A stretch of DNA of 37,280 nt, taken from positions 1 to 37,280 of the forward strand of contig JAFRSH010000019.1 of the NCBI GenBank assembly GCA_017427685.1, read 5' to 3'. Shown piece after piece: positions 24,917 through 33,254 of this stretch. A program made the translations under genes and the position numbers. The first letter of the stretch is position 1. Each line of letters begins with the position of its first letter. The stretch is from Lachnospiraceae bacterium (lineage in GTDB: Bacteria > Bacillota > Clostridia > Lachnospirales > Lachnospiraceae). The notes beneath the pieces were generated by a model. The model saw only the letters and a list, made by a program, of their open reading frames with translations, searched no databases and had not been told where the DNA came from.

Positions 24917-26277
24917 AATGCTCTGACCAGATCCTTAAATATCCTGCCACGCTCTTCGTAATCCTTGAACATGCCCCAGCTTGCACAGCAGGGGGAAAGG
25001 AGCACGGTCTCGCCGGGCTGCGCATGCTCTGCGCAGTACTTGACAGCCTCTTCCATGCTCTCAACAAAGCGATAATCCTTGAATCCGTGCTTCTCGGCAC
25101 ATGCTGCGATCTTCTCGCGGGTCTGGCCCATGAGGAGAAGGCACTTGATCTTGCCGTTGAAGCTTTCGATCCACTCGTCGTATTCGGAATTCTTGTCATA
25201 GCCGCCGCCGATCAGGTAGGTCGGGGTCGTCATAGCATTGACCGCCTTGATCGACGCGTCGGGATTGGTACCCTTGGAATCGTTATAGTACTTAACGCCG
25301 CGGACTGTCTCAACGTACTCGATCCTGTGCTCTACAGGCTCGAAGGTGTAGAGAGCTTCGCGAAGCACATCGAGCGGCACCTTGAAGTAAAGTGCGCATG
25401 CGATGGCAGCCATGGCGTTCTCATGGTTGTGCTCGCCGATGATCTTAAGCTTGTCCGTGTCGCAGATGGGTGTGATCGTCCCGTGATCCGCGAAAACGAT
25501 CCTGCCGTCCTTCACAAAGAGGCCTTCCTCAAGCTCACGCTTAGAGGAGAACCAAACGACCTTGGGCATCAGACTCTTTGAACGTTCCCTAAGGATCTCA
25601 TCCTCGTAGTTGAGAACGCATATATCACCCGCGTACTGGTTCCTCGTAACCTTAAACTTGGCATCGATGTAGTTCTCCATCGTGTGATGTCTGTCGAGGT
25701 GGTCGGGTGTGATGTTGAGGATCATGCTGACATCGGGCCTGAAGGAATCGGTCGTGTCAAGCTGGAAGCTGCTCACTTCCGCAACTGTGTATGAAGAATC
25801 GTCGGTCTTCTTAACCTGCTCGGTGTAAGGGATACCGATATTGCCGGCGATCATGGTGTTGCCGAAGGCTTTCTCAAGGATATGACCAGTGAGTGCCGTG
25901 GTAGTGGTCTTGCCGTTGGTGCCGGTGACTGCAACTATCCTGCCCTTCGAGAAACAGAATCCGAGCTCTATCTCGCCGATGACTTTGACACCGGCCTCCT
26001 TAAACGCGGTCACGAAAGGAAGATCGATGGGAACTCCGGGACTTAAGATACAGTAATCGGGCTTCTTCATGAATTCGAGGGGATCTCCTCCGAGTACTAT
26101 CCTGCCGTCAAAACCGTCACCGAGCTTCTCTCTGACCGAATCTTCCGTCAGGAGGTTCTTAGCGTTCGCATCGTATATCGTTATGACGGCGTGACTCTCG
26201 GAGAGAAGCTTCGCTGCTGCGATACCGCTCTTTCCGGCTCCCGCGATCATAACACTTTTATTTGTAAAATCGATCAT
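24913..26277 (-). CDS. murD: UDP-N-acetylmuramoyl-L-alanine:D-glutamate ligase
   Basis: A 454-residue Mur ligase that adds D-glutamate to UDP-MurNAc-L-Ala. The N-terminal Rossmann part has GAGKSGIAAAKLL. The ATPase domain has GTNGKTTTT (119-127). The C-terminal domain has EPVEHRIEYVETVRGVKYYNDSKGTN, which is diagnostic of MurD. AAGGAG lies before the ATG. It is the only mur ligase of the cluster; mraY and murF, which commonly stand next to it, are absent. Confidence 0.96.
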   Translation of the reverse strand: MIDFTNKSVMIAGAGKSGIAAAKLLSESHAVITIYDANAKNLLTEDSVREKLGDGFDGRIVLGGDPLEFMKKPDYCILSPGVPIDLPFVTAFKEAGVKVIGEIELGFCFSKGRIVAVTGTNGKTTTTALTGHILEKAFGNTMIAGNIGIPYTEQVKKTDDSSYTVAEVSSFQLDTTDSFRPDVSMILNITPDHLDRHHTMENYIDAKFKVTRNQYAGDICVLNYEDEILRERSKSLMPKVVWFSSKRELEEGLFVKDGRIVFADHGTITPICDTDKLKIIGEHNHENAMAAIACALYFKVPLDVLREALYTFEPVEHRIEYVETVRGVKYYNDSKGTNPDASIKAVNAMTTPTYLIGGGYDKNSEYDEWIESFNGKIKCLLLMGQTREKIAACAEKHGFKDYRFVESMEEAVKYCAEHAQPGETVLLSPCCASWGMFKDYEERGRIFKDLVRAL

Positions 26278-26304
26278 AACAAAAGACTCCTTGGTTTTCC
26301 GAAT

Positions 26305-26320
26305 CCACTATATATTGTGG
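26305..26320. promoter_or_regulatory. Inverted repeat upstream of murD
   Basis: CCACTATATATTGTGG is a near-perfect 16-bp palindrome within the 73-nt gap between ftsI and murD, about 30 nt upstream of the murD start. It may be an operator or a small hairpin. I could not place a clear promoter around it. Confidence 0.3.
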
Positions 26321-26350
26321 TCTTCGGGCTTATTCCATACAATTATATTT

Positions 26351-28270
26351 TTATTCATTTTCAACGTCAAGACCTTCGGGGAGTACGAAGGGATTCTTCT
26401 CGTCCTCGAACGGGTCGTAGTTCTCGTTCTCGATGTCGGCGATCATGTTGAGGTCCACATGGTAATCGATCTCACCGTCGGGGTAGATGCCGAGGTAAGG
26501 CAGGATCTCCTTCATGATCGAAGCGCACAGCTTGGTCGCGGGCGAACTGCTCGACGAAAGCTCGGGGTCCGCAACCTCGTCGATAACGATGTAGATAAGC
26601 ACCTGCGGATCGGTCACGGGTGCGAAGCCCGCAAAGGATACGACGAACCTCTTCTCCTCACGGGGACGCTTCTGTGCAGTACCCGTCTTGCCGCCGATCA
26701 GGTAACCCTCGACCTTGGCGGGTGTGGCGGTACCGCTCTCAACAGTCATATAGAGCGAGTTTCTGATAAACGAAGCAGTTCCCTCGCTGATGGATTGACG
26801 GACTCCCATGTCATTGTAGTTGGAAACGACTGTTTTGTCGCTTCTTCTGATCTCTCTTACGACATGAGGCTGGTAATACGTTCCGCCGTTTATGATCGAC
26901 GCATATGCTGCAGCGATCTGGATCATCGTCACGTTGAAGGTCGTACCGAAACTGCTGGTCGCAAGCTCGGTCTCGTTGAGGTTCCTCAGAGGGATAAGGA
27001 TACCCGAGCTCTCACCCGGAAGATCGATACCCGTCTTCGCTCCGAATCCGAACTTGGTCTGATACTTGTAGAAACTGTCCTTGCCGAGCTTGGCCGCGAT
27101 CTCCATGAGAGCGCAGTTGCACGACTTCATAAGGGACTGGGTGAGCGAAAGCTTACCGTGACCGTACTTGTTGTTACAACCGATCCTCCACCCGCCGACT
27201 TCGCTGTAGCCCGCGCAGTAGAAGGTGTCTTCGGTCGAGATCGCACTCTCGTCAAGAGCGCTCGCAACGGTTATGGTCTTGAATGTAGATCCCGGCTCGT
27301 AAGTGTCACTGATGCAATAGTTCTTCCACATCCGGTAACGCTTCTCGAGCTTCTCGTCTTCGGTCATGAACATTACTTCCGAAGAAGGATAGCATGCTTC
27401 GAGGTCTCTGGGATTGTTAAGGTCATACTCTCTGTTGGACGCCATGGCGAGAACTGACGCGTCGTTGGGATCCATGACGATCACACCGATATTCTTGGCT
27501 CCCGTGGTGTCGAGGAAGTCCTTGACCTTCTCTTCGACGATCCTTTCAACGTTGTAGTCGATGGTCGTCACGAGCTCGTAGCCGTCAACGGCGTCTTCCA
27601 CCGTCTTCTGCTGCTTGAGATCGTTGTCAAAGTAGGTGTATGAAAGTCCCGGGATTCCCGAGAGTTCGTCGTTATAATACTGCTCAAGTCCGTAGGAGCC
27701 CGAGCCGTCCGCATTCACAAACCCGAGGACATGGGAAGCGAGTGTGCTGTAAGGGTAGATCCTCGCGTACTCCTCCTCGAACCATACTCCCGTGACCTTG
27801 GACTTTGAGGACTGGTATCTCTTGTACTCCGAGATGCGTGAGTAATCGGCGTCTTTCTCGTATACTATGTAGGAACTGTCCGGGTTGTCATATATAAGCG
27901 TTCTGATCTCGTTCTCATCGTAGCCGAGGTATGTGACCATGGCTTCGATCGAAGGCTCTATGTAGTAATCCTTGTCGAGGATCTGTCTGGGGTCGATGAT
28001 AACGTTGTAGCGTTTCTCGCTACGGGCGAGGATGATGCCGTTCCGGTCAAGGATCGCTCCTCTCTTGGACGCGAGGCTCCTGGACTGGTACGCTCTCTGG
28101 GACAGAACGGCCTTCGAGTAGGTCTCACCGTTCTCGACATTAATATAAATGAGGCGTCCGACGATAAACCCACATAATGCCAATACAACTAAAAAGGCTA
28201 TTTTCAAGCCTTTTCGCATGGTAGGGTTTACGCTACGCCTCAGTAATCTATTTTCCTGTTCACTATTCAT
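26351..28270 (-). CDS. ftsI: Class B penicillin-binding protein, FtsI/SpoVD type
   Basis: A 639-residue septal transpeptidase. It has an N-terminal membrane helix (about residues 21-42), a dimerisation domain opening with RGAILDRNG (70-78), and a transpeptidase domain with SxxK at S328-K331 (GSTFKT), SxN at S383-N385 and KTG at 528-530 (GGKTGTAQK). It cross-links septal peptidoglycan together with FtsW. No PASTA domain follows, unlike SpoVD and many Firmicute PBP2 proteins; the chain ends soon after the transpeptidase domain in a short acidic tail. It begins 2 nt after the FtsL-like gene, so the pair is tightly coupled. Confidence 0.95.
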   Translation of the reverse strand: MNSEQENRLLRRSVNPTMRKGLKIAFLVVLALCGFIVGRLIYINVENGETYSKAVLSQRAYQSRSLASKRGAILDRNGIILARSEKRYNVIIDPRQILDKDYYIEPSIEAMVTYLGYDENEIRTLIYDNPDSSYIVYEKDADYSRISEYKRYQSSKSKVTGVWFEEEYARIYPYSTLASHVLGFVNADGSGSYGLEQYYNDELSGIPGLSYTYFDNDLKQQKTVEDAVDGYELVTTIDYNVERIVEEKVKDFLDTTGAKNIGVIVMDPNDASVLAMASNREYDLNNPRDLEACYPSSEVMFMTEDEKLEKRYRMWKNYCISDTYEPGSTFKTITVASALDESAISTEDTFYCAGYSEVGGWRIGCNNKYGHGKLSLTQSLMKSCNCALMEIAAKLGKDSFYKYQTKFGFGAKTGIDLPGESSGILIPLRNLNETELATSSFGTTFNVTMIQIAAAYASIINGGTYYQPHVVREIRRSDKTVVSNYNDMGVRQSISEGTASFIRNSLYMTVESGTATPAKVEGYLIGGKTGTAQKRPREEKRFVVSFAGFAPVTDPQVLIYIVIDEVADPELSSSSSPATKLCASIMKEILPYLGIYPDGEIDYHVDLNMIADIENENYDPFEDEKNPFVLPEGLDVENE

Positions 28271-28272
28271 TC

Positions 28273-28926
28273 TTACGGTATATCGCGGTACTGGATCACA
28301 TGCCCCGTATCCGCAGCTTTATAGTACACAACGGCATTGTCCTTGGGATAAACCATGCCGAGTCTTCCGACAGCAACATTATAAATATAGTTTCTGTCAT
28401 AACTGATGTCAAGCTGACCCAGAAGCGACTCGTTGTATGAATTAACGTCTTCAAGTGTGATCTTGGCCTGGGAGATCTCTTTCTCGATGCGGTTAACATC
28501 CGACTTTACAGAGAGAAGGTTGAGGGCGCTCTGGACCACGACAACTATAAGTGCCGAGATGATAACGACCCTGAGCCAATTGATACGGATGAGGAATCTG
28601 GTCTTGGGCTCGGCAGTTACGCCTGTCTGCTCCGAAGGAGTCTCAACGGGACGCAGCTTACGCAGGGGCTCTGCTTTAACTGTGTTGCCTACCGTACGCT
28701 CGGTGCGTGCCGGACGGTGAGCCTGTGTCTTCTCATGTTTTACAGCCACGCTCTTCTTGAACGTGGTCTTATATTCGGGTGCATAGGTTGCTGTCAGGTA
28801 TTCCTCAAGATCTGCTTCACTTTCGGGTTCGGATGCAAGTTTCCTCGCCGAAGAACCGCTTACAAGCTGAGCACCTATTCTGTTGTAATAGTCGCGATCA
28901 AACGCGAAACGGTTCCTCTCACCCAT
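28273..28926 (-). CDS. FtsL-like division protein
   Basis: A 217-residue bitopic protein: a long charged cytoplasmic region (about 1-127), one membrane helix (about 130-152, LRVVIISALIVVVVQSALNLL), and a coiled-coil periplasm-facing segment ending near GRLGMVYP, a mark shared by FtsL and DivIC proteins. Position between rsmH and the class B PBP is the classic ftsL place. The cytoplasmic part is much longer than the usual 30-40 residues. FtsL would pair with DivIC and DivIB to activate FtsW-FtsI. Confidence 0.85.
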   Translation of the reverse strand: MGERNRFAFDRDYYNRIGAQLVSGSSARKLASEPESEADLEEYLTATYAPEYKTTFKKSVAVKHEKTQAHRPARTERTVGNTVKAEPLRKLRPVETPSEQTGVTAEPKTRFLIRINWLRVVIISALIVVVVQSALNLLSVKSDVNRIEKEISQAKITLEDVNSYNESLLGQLDISYDRNYIYNVAVGRLGMVYPKDNAVVYYKAADTGHVIQYRDIP

Positions 28927-28941
28927 CTGTCATGAATCCTT

Positions 28942-29886
28942 TCAGTTCGCTTTTTCAAAGATCCTGAGCTTGGCACTCTTTGATCTTTTGTTCCTTGCGA
29001 TCTCTTCCTCTGTGGGAAGAATGGCCTTCCTTGAAATGTGCTTACCCTTTGAGACCCTTCCGCATACGCATTTCGGAAAGTTCGGAGGGCAAATGCATGG
29101 ATTTTGTGCTTTATTGAAAACAGTCTTTACTATCCTGTCCTCTAACGAATGGAATGTTATGATGCAGAGCCTTCCTCCCGGTTCGAGGAGGTCTATCATC
29201 GTGTCAAGTGTTCCCTCAAGAACCTCAAGCTCTCTGTTGAGCTCGATCCTTATGGCCTGGAATGTTCTCTTCGAGGGGTGGCTTCCTTTCTCCCTGAACT
29301 TCATCGGGATTGAAGCACTGATTATGTCGTTGAGCTCGAACGTCGTGGTGATCGGAGCTTCCTCTCTCCTCTTCACTATGTTCCTCGCGATGTTCGGCGC
29401 GAATCTTTCTTCACCGTAGTCCCGCAGGACTCTGATCAGCTCTTTCTCGCTGTAACCGTTTATGATGTCGGCCGCAGTTTGCGCCGAGTCGGTATCCATC
29501 CTCATGTCGAGGGGTGCGTCCGCGCTGTAGGAGAAACCTCTCTCTACCGTGTCAAGCTGGTGGGATGAGACACCGAGGTCGGCAAGTATGCCGCTTACCC
29601 CGGTGATCCCCTCACCATTGAGGACGCTCTCTATGTTTTCGTAATTGCTCTTTATTATCTTGCAGCGGGTCCCGTACACTTCTAATCTTTTACCCGCCGC
29701 AGCAATCGCTTCGTTATCCTGGTCGAGGCAGATGAGTCTGCCTGTCGTGAGCCTCTTGGCTATCTCACTCGAATGACCCGCTCCACCGACCGTTGCGTCG
29801 ACGTATATGCCGTCGCCTTTGATCTTCAGCCCCTCGAGTACTTCTTCAAGCATCACGGGGATATGTTCGAAATCACTGTTTCCCAT
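28942..29886 (-). CDS. rsmH: 16S rRNA m4C1402 methyltransferase RsmH (MraW)
   Basis: A 314-residue SAM methyltransferase that modifies C1402 in the ribosomal decoding site. Family marks are [13 protein letters not shown], the SAM motif [39 protein letters not shown] and [12 protein letters not shown]. The C terminus with [23 protein letters not shown] is standard. GGGGG lies before the ATG. It is the second gene of the division cluster, 15 nt after mraZ. Confidence 0.97.
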   Translation of the reverse strand: MGNSDFEHIPVMLEEVLEGLKIKGDGIYVDATVGGAGHSSEIAKRLTTGRLICLDQDNEAIAAAGKRLEVYGTRCKIIKSNYENIESVLNGEGITGVSGILADLGVSSHQLDTVERGFSYSADAPLDMRMDTDSAQTAADIINGYSEKELIRVLRDYGEERFAPNIARNIVKRREEAPITTTFELNDIISASIPMKFREKGSHPSKRTFQAIRIELNRELEVLEGTLDTMIDLLEPGGRLCIITFHSLEDRIVKTVFNKAQNPCICPPNFPKCVCGRVSKGKHISRKAILPTEEEIARNKRSKSAKLRIFEKAN

Positions 29887-29901
29887 CTCGAGACCCCCTT
29901 A

Positions 29902-30333
29902 TCAGAACCGAAGTCCGAACTCTGTCGACATCCTCTCGGCGATATCTTCAACCGATTCACTCGGAGCTGACTGTTCGAATCTCTCTTTGCTCCAAACCTC
30001 GATCTTGCTGATGACTCCTACAAACACGATGTCTTTCTTTATACCGGCCAGCTCCTTGAGGATCGTGGGGATGATGAATCTTCCCTGCTTATCCTGCTCG
30101 CACTCTGCCGCGTTCTGCATGAAGAATCTCTGGAATTGTCTGGTCTGTGCTGTGAAGGGAAGCTCGGAAAGTTTCTTCGCAAACTCTTCAAAATCAGCCC
30201 GGGGGCAGATGTAGAGGCAGCCGTCCAAACCGGCTGTTATGACAAAGCTGTCGCCCAGCTCCTCCCTGAACCTGGCAGGAAGGAACAGTCTGTTCTTGGG
30301 ATCTATGGTGTGATTGAACTGACCCATGAACAT
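29902..30333 (-). CDS. mraZ: Transcriptional regulator MraZ
   Basis: A 143-residue two-copy AbrB-like DNA-binding protein and first gene of the division cluster. It begins MFMGQFNHTIDPKNRLFLPA, and each half has the DPKNRLFLPARFR or DKQGRFIIPTILK segment. I chose the ATG at 30333 because this matches family length and start; GGAGG is about 13 bases upstream, slightly far. An ATG six bases later is also possible. In other bacteria MraZ represses this operon by binding repeats upstream; such repeats are present at 30348-30394. Confidence 0.95.
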   Translation of the reverse strand: MFMGQFNHTIDPKNRLFLPARFREELGDSFVITAGLDGCLYICPRADFEEFAKKLSELPFTAQTRQFQRFFMQNAAECEQDKQGRFIIPTILKELAGIKKDIVFVGVISKIEVWSKERFEQSAPSESVEDIAERMSTEFGLRF

Positions 30334-30347
30334 ACAGCTTTGAAATC

Positions 30348-30394
30348 CTCCACTTCTATCCAATTTGATACACTTTACTCCACTTTTGCTCCAC
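30348..30394 (-). promoter_or_regulatory. MraZ box: phased GTGGAG repeats
   Basis: On the minus strand GTGGAG occurs at 30389-30394 and 30378-30383, a variant GTGTAT at 30368-30373, and GTGGAG again at 30348-30353. A weaker GGATAG sits at the intervening 30358-30363 position. Spacing is 10-11 bp, one helical turn each. The array lies between the predicted transcription start and the mraZ ATG, the place where MraZ binds its own operon in other bacteria. The last copy overlaps the ribosome binding site. Confidence 0.75.
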
Positions 30395-30404
30395 CGGTAA
30401 GGTT

Positions 30405-30433
30405 ATATTACACCCTGAGGAGTGAAAAATCAA
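30405..30433 (-). promoter_or_regulatory. Sigma-A-type promoter of the division cluster
   Basis: Read on the minus strand: TTGATT (30428-30433), 17-nt spacer, TAATAT (30405-30410). The start would be near 30398, just before the MraZ box, so bound MraZ would block transcription. The same hexamers and spacing recur at the ftsZ promoter. Confidence 0.7.
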
Positions 30434-30510
30434 GGATATTTTGTAAAAATCAGACACAAATTAAGAAATATACTGCAAATTATATCGAAATTATGTTCGA
30501 TGCGTACACA

Positions 30511-30529
30511 TGTTCGAAATTTTCGAACA
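30511..30529. promoter_or_regulatory. Perfect 19-bp palindrome upstream of the division promoter
   Basis: TGTTCGAAATTTTCGAACA has 9-bp arms around one central base. A second TGTTCGA lies 17 bp to the left, within CGAAATTATGTTCG (30486-30499), whose reverse complement CGAACATAATTTCG differs at two positions from the Firmicute LexA box as I recall it. Both lie between the lgt terminator and the mraZ promoter, about 55-100 bp upstream of the -35. The function is unknown. Confidence 0.4.
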
Positions 30530-30533
30530 ATAT

Positions 30534-30576
30534 AAAAAAAACAGAACCTCATCTCTATGGGAATAAAGATGAGGTT
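30534..30576 (-). terminator. Intrinsic terminator after lgt
   Basis: AACCTCATCT (30545-30554) pairs with AGATGAGGTT (30567-30576), a 10-bp stem. On the minus strand it is followed by CTG and then eight T (30534-30541). It lies about 60 nt past the lgt stop and insulates lgt from the division cluster. Confidence 0.85.
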
Positions 30577-30638
30577 TCAAATATGATATTTACAGTTATT
30601 CGTTATTTATCACAACAATTTATTATTGTTTATGATTT

Positions 30639-31841
30639 TTACTCGTTTTTCTCTGTCTCTGACTCTTTTGCTTCCGTCTCCTCGGGTGTAACCGGATCTT
30701 CCGGAATTGTGGCAGTGTCCTCATTCGGTTCAGATGGTTCGGAATTATCTGCACCATCAGGTGAATCTATAGGAGTATCAGAGTTTTCCTCTGCAGAGGT
30801 TTCTGTAACAGTTGCAGATTCTGCGGATTTCTTCGATTTCTTCTGCTGCTTTTCGTTATATATCTTAAAGAAGGTAGCAGAATCAAAGGTTGCGATCTTT
30901 CCTTTTGCAGCTCTGATACGGAAGAGTATTATCAGCGCGAGCGCTGCTACAAAAAGTACCAAAGATAATGCCTGCGATACTGCGATGCTTGAGTTCCAAA
31001 GGAAGAGCTGGTCAGTTCGGACGCCTTCGATGAAGAAACGTCCGAGGCCGTAGCCTGCGAGGTAGATGAGGACGATCTCACCGTTGAACTTCTTCTTCGG
31101 AAGGTAGATGAGGATTCCGATAAGGAGTGCAAGGTTCCAGAGGGATTCGTAAAGGAAGGTCGGCTGAACCTGGATGTAAGAATTGCCATCCGCTCCGGTT
31201 ACGATGTTGTTTCGGATCTCCATGATGCTTTCGAGGGCTTTGTCCTTGCCTTCGTACATGCTCCTTAAGAGCTCGTCCGAAACCACTCCGGGTTTGAATA
31301 CTGATGCGAGGGATCTGTCCGTAACATCGATCCTCATGGCCATGAAGCTGTCGGTGTAATTGCCGAAGCACTCTCTGTTGAAGAAATTGCCCCATCTTCC
31401 GATTATCTGTCCGAGCAGGAGTCCCGAGATACCTGTGTCGGCGAAAAGTCCGTAGCTGAACTTCTTGACCTTACAGAAAACAAACACCGTGAGAAGTGCT
31501 GCAATAACTCCGCCGTAGATCGCAAGTCCGCCCTGTCTGAGGTTGAAGATCGACCAGAAGTCGTGCGTATAGTTCTCCCACTCAAAGATGACTGAGTAGA
31601 GTCGCGCTCCGATAACGCCCAGAGGGATCGCGATGATCGCAAAGTCAAGGTAGAAATCGGGATTCTGACCCGTTCGCTTCGCCTGACTGCGTGCTATAAG
31701 AATACCGCTCAGCATTCCGATCCCGATGATCATGCCGTAGAAGGCGATATCAAATCCGAATACCGTTATCCCACGAGGTACACCATTAAGAGTTATTCCC
31801 AGATTCGGGAACTGTATAGCTGTATCATTTCCCCAGAACAT
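30639..31841 (-). CDS. lgt: Prolipoprotein diacylglyceryl transferase with acidic C-terminal tail
   Basis: A 400-residue polytopic membrane enzyme that moves diacylglycerol from phosphatidylglycerol onto the lipobox cysteine of lipoproteins. About seven helices cover residues 25-325. Family marks are RQGGLAIYGG (102-111) and the Lgt signature GRWGNFFNRECFG (148-160), plus QPTFLYESLWN. About 75 extra residues follow the last helix, beginning KQQKKSKKSAE and then very rich in Glu, Ser, Thr and Pro, far beyond the usual 270-300 residues of Lgt. AAAGGAAAG precedes the ATG. Confidence 0.94.
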   Translation of the reverse strand: MFWGNDTAIQFPNLGITLNGVPRGITVFGFDIAFYGMIIGIGMLSGILIARSQAKRTGQNPDFYLDFAIIAIPLGVIGARLYSVIFEWENYTHDFWSIFNLRQGGLAIYGGVIAALLTVFVFCKVKKFSYGLFADTGISGLLLGQIIGRWGNFFNRECFGNYTDSFMAMRIDVTDRSLASVFKPGVVSDELLRSMYEGKDKALESIMEIRNNIVTGADGNSYIQVQPTFLYESLWNLALLIGILIYLPKKKFNGEIVLIYLAGYGLGRFFIEGVRTDQLFLWNSSIAVSQALSLVLFVAALALIILFRIRAAKGKIATFDSATFFKIYNEKQQKKSKKSAESATVTETSAEENSDTPIDSPDGADNSEPSEPNEDTATIPEDPVTPEETEAKESETEKNE

Positions 31842-32048
31842 TAATCTTTCCTTTCAAAAACAATCCACAGATCGTTTCTAATACTTATAAGTTTCAAATA
31901 GTTCTACAAACCGTTTTTGATTATTACCAATCAAATATAATTCTTAAAACAGTTCTGTGCTTATCTTTATAATAGGTTCTTAAACAAATAGTAAGCTCCT
32001 ACCGTTTCTGAATACATCTGCCTCAACTATGTAAAATGTATCAGTCTG
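31842..32048. other. AT-rich intergenic region between ychF and lgt
   Basis: A 207-nt gap without a gene. It contains TTCTTAAAAC (31941-31950) and TTCTTAAAC (31977-31985), and AGTTCT at 31900-31905 and 31951-31956. AATGTAT and ATACATT arms (32035-32041, 32051-32057) form a weak hairpin over the ychF stop. It probably holds the lgt promoter, but I cannot place it with confidence. Confidence 0.35.
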
Positions 32049-33146
32049 TCATACATTAAACCTGAAGAGGATTACGTCTCCGTCCTGTACGACATATTCC
32101 TTACCTTCAGAGCGTACAAGTCCTTTTTCACGGGCTGCGTTATACGAACCGCACTCGATGAGCTTGTCGTAGCTGACTACCTCTGCTCTGATGAAGCCGC
32201 GTTCGAAATCCGAGTGGATCTTGCCCGCTGCCTGAGGTGCTTTCGTGCCCTTCTTGATGGTCCAAGCTCTTGTCTCCTTCGGACCTGCAGTCAGGAAACT
32301 CATGAGACCGAGGAGGTCGTAACTTGCTGCGATGAGCTTCTCGAGACCTGAGCTCTCTGCTCCGAGGTCATTTAAGAACTCCTTCTTCTCCTCTTCACTG
32401 AGCTCTGCGAGCTCCTGCTCGATCTGAGCCGAGATCACGAACACACCGCAACCCGACTTGGCTGCGAACTCTCTTACCTTCTGAACATGCGGATTGCTTG
32501 CGCCGTCATCAGCGAGGTCTTCCTCCGATACATTGGCTGCAAAGATCACGGGCTTCGATGTGAGCAGGCAGAAGCTTGTGAGAAGCTCTGCTTCTTCCTC
32601 GTTCTCGGGCTCGTAAGACCTTGCGGGCTGTCCGTTCTCGAGCAGATCCTTGAGCTTTCTCAAGAGGTCTACTTCCTTGGCAAGCGCCTTGTTGGCTGTA
32701 GCGGCCTTGGCTCCCTTGGCGATCCTTTTCTCGATCACTTCGAGGTCTGCAAAGGTAAGCTCGAGGTCGATGGTCTCTATATCACGAACGGGATCTACGC
32801 TTCCGTCGACATGGATGATGTTACCGTCCTCAAAGCATCTAACGACATGAACGATCGCATCCGTTTCCCTGATGTGCGAAAGGAACTGGTTACCAAGTCC
32901 CTCACCCTTGGATGCGCCCTTAACAAGTCCGGCGATATCAACAAACTCTATAACGGCATGAACGGTAGACTGCGAGTCATACATCTTGGTGAGTACGTCA
33001 AGCCTCTCGTCCGGCACGGCAACGACTCCGACGTTGGGGTCGATCGTACAGAACGGATAATTTGCCGACTCGGCTCCTGCCTTTGTAAGCGAATTAAAAA
33101 GTGTGCTCTTTCCGACATTGGGCAGTCCGACGATTCCTAGTTTCAT
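32049..33146 (-). CDS. ychF: Redox-regulated ATPase YchF (Obg family)
   Basis: A 365-residue P-loop protein that hydrolyses ATP in preference to GTP and binds ribosomes. Marks are [15 protein letters not shown] (residues 7-21), the YchF-specific [41 protein letters not shown], and NVSEEDL at the nucleotide-base site (the NxxE form that explains ATP preference). A TGS domain ends the protein. AAGGAG lies before the ATG. The mobile element starts just upstream of its 5' end, so its native promoter may have been displaced. Confidence 0.97.
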   Translation of the reverse strand: MKLGIVGLPNVGKSTLFNSLTKAGAESANYPFCTIDPNVGVVAVPDERLDVLTKMYDSQSTVHAVIEFVDIAGLVKGASKGEGLGNQFLSHIRETDAIVHVVRCFEDGNIIHVDGSVDPVRDIETIDLELTFADLEVIEKRIAKGAKAATANKALAKEVDLLRKLKDLLENGQPARSYEPENEEEAELLTSFCLLTSKPVIFAANVSEEDLADDGASNPHVQKVREFAAKSGCGVFVISAQIEQELAELSEEEKKEFLNDLGAESSGLEKLIAASYDLLGLMSFLTAGPKETRAWTIKKGTKAPQAAGKIHSDFERGFIRAEVVSYDKLIECGSYNAAREKGLVRSEGKEYVVQDGDVILFRFNV

Positions 33147-33149
33147 AAT

Positions 33150-33243
33150 AAATTCATCTCCTTCATTTTTCCTTTATTTTACTGGCTTTCCGCGATTCAT
33201 GGTTTTGACCGAGTACCACGTCGAGTACCACGGAGATGAATTT
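33150..33243. repeat. 12-bp inverted repeat at the ychF/element junction
   Basis: AAATTCATCTCC (33150-33161), which includes the ychF ribosome site, recurs in inverse orientation as GGAGATGAATTT at 33232-33243, separated by 70 nt. It spans the likely attachment junction next to the integrase stop. Confidence 0.5.
33211..33232. repeat. Tandem GAGTACCACG repeat, candidate integrase arm sites
   Basis: GAGTACCACG occurs at 33211-33220 and again at 33223-33232, a 12-bp period. The core TACCAC appears a third time at 33258-33263 over the integrase stop. Short direct repeats next to the integrase gene are where arm-type binding sites of this integrase group lie. Confidence 0.5.
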
Positions 33244-33254
33244 CGCATCAAGTT

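Noticed and set aside
26278..26350. A promoter for murD in the gap after ftsI
   Set aside because: TTGAAA and several AT-rich hexamers are present, but none has acceptable spacing to a good partner hexamer.
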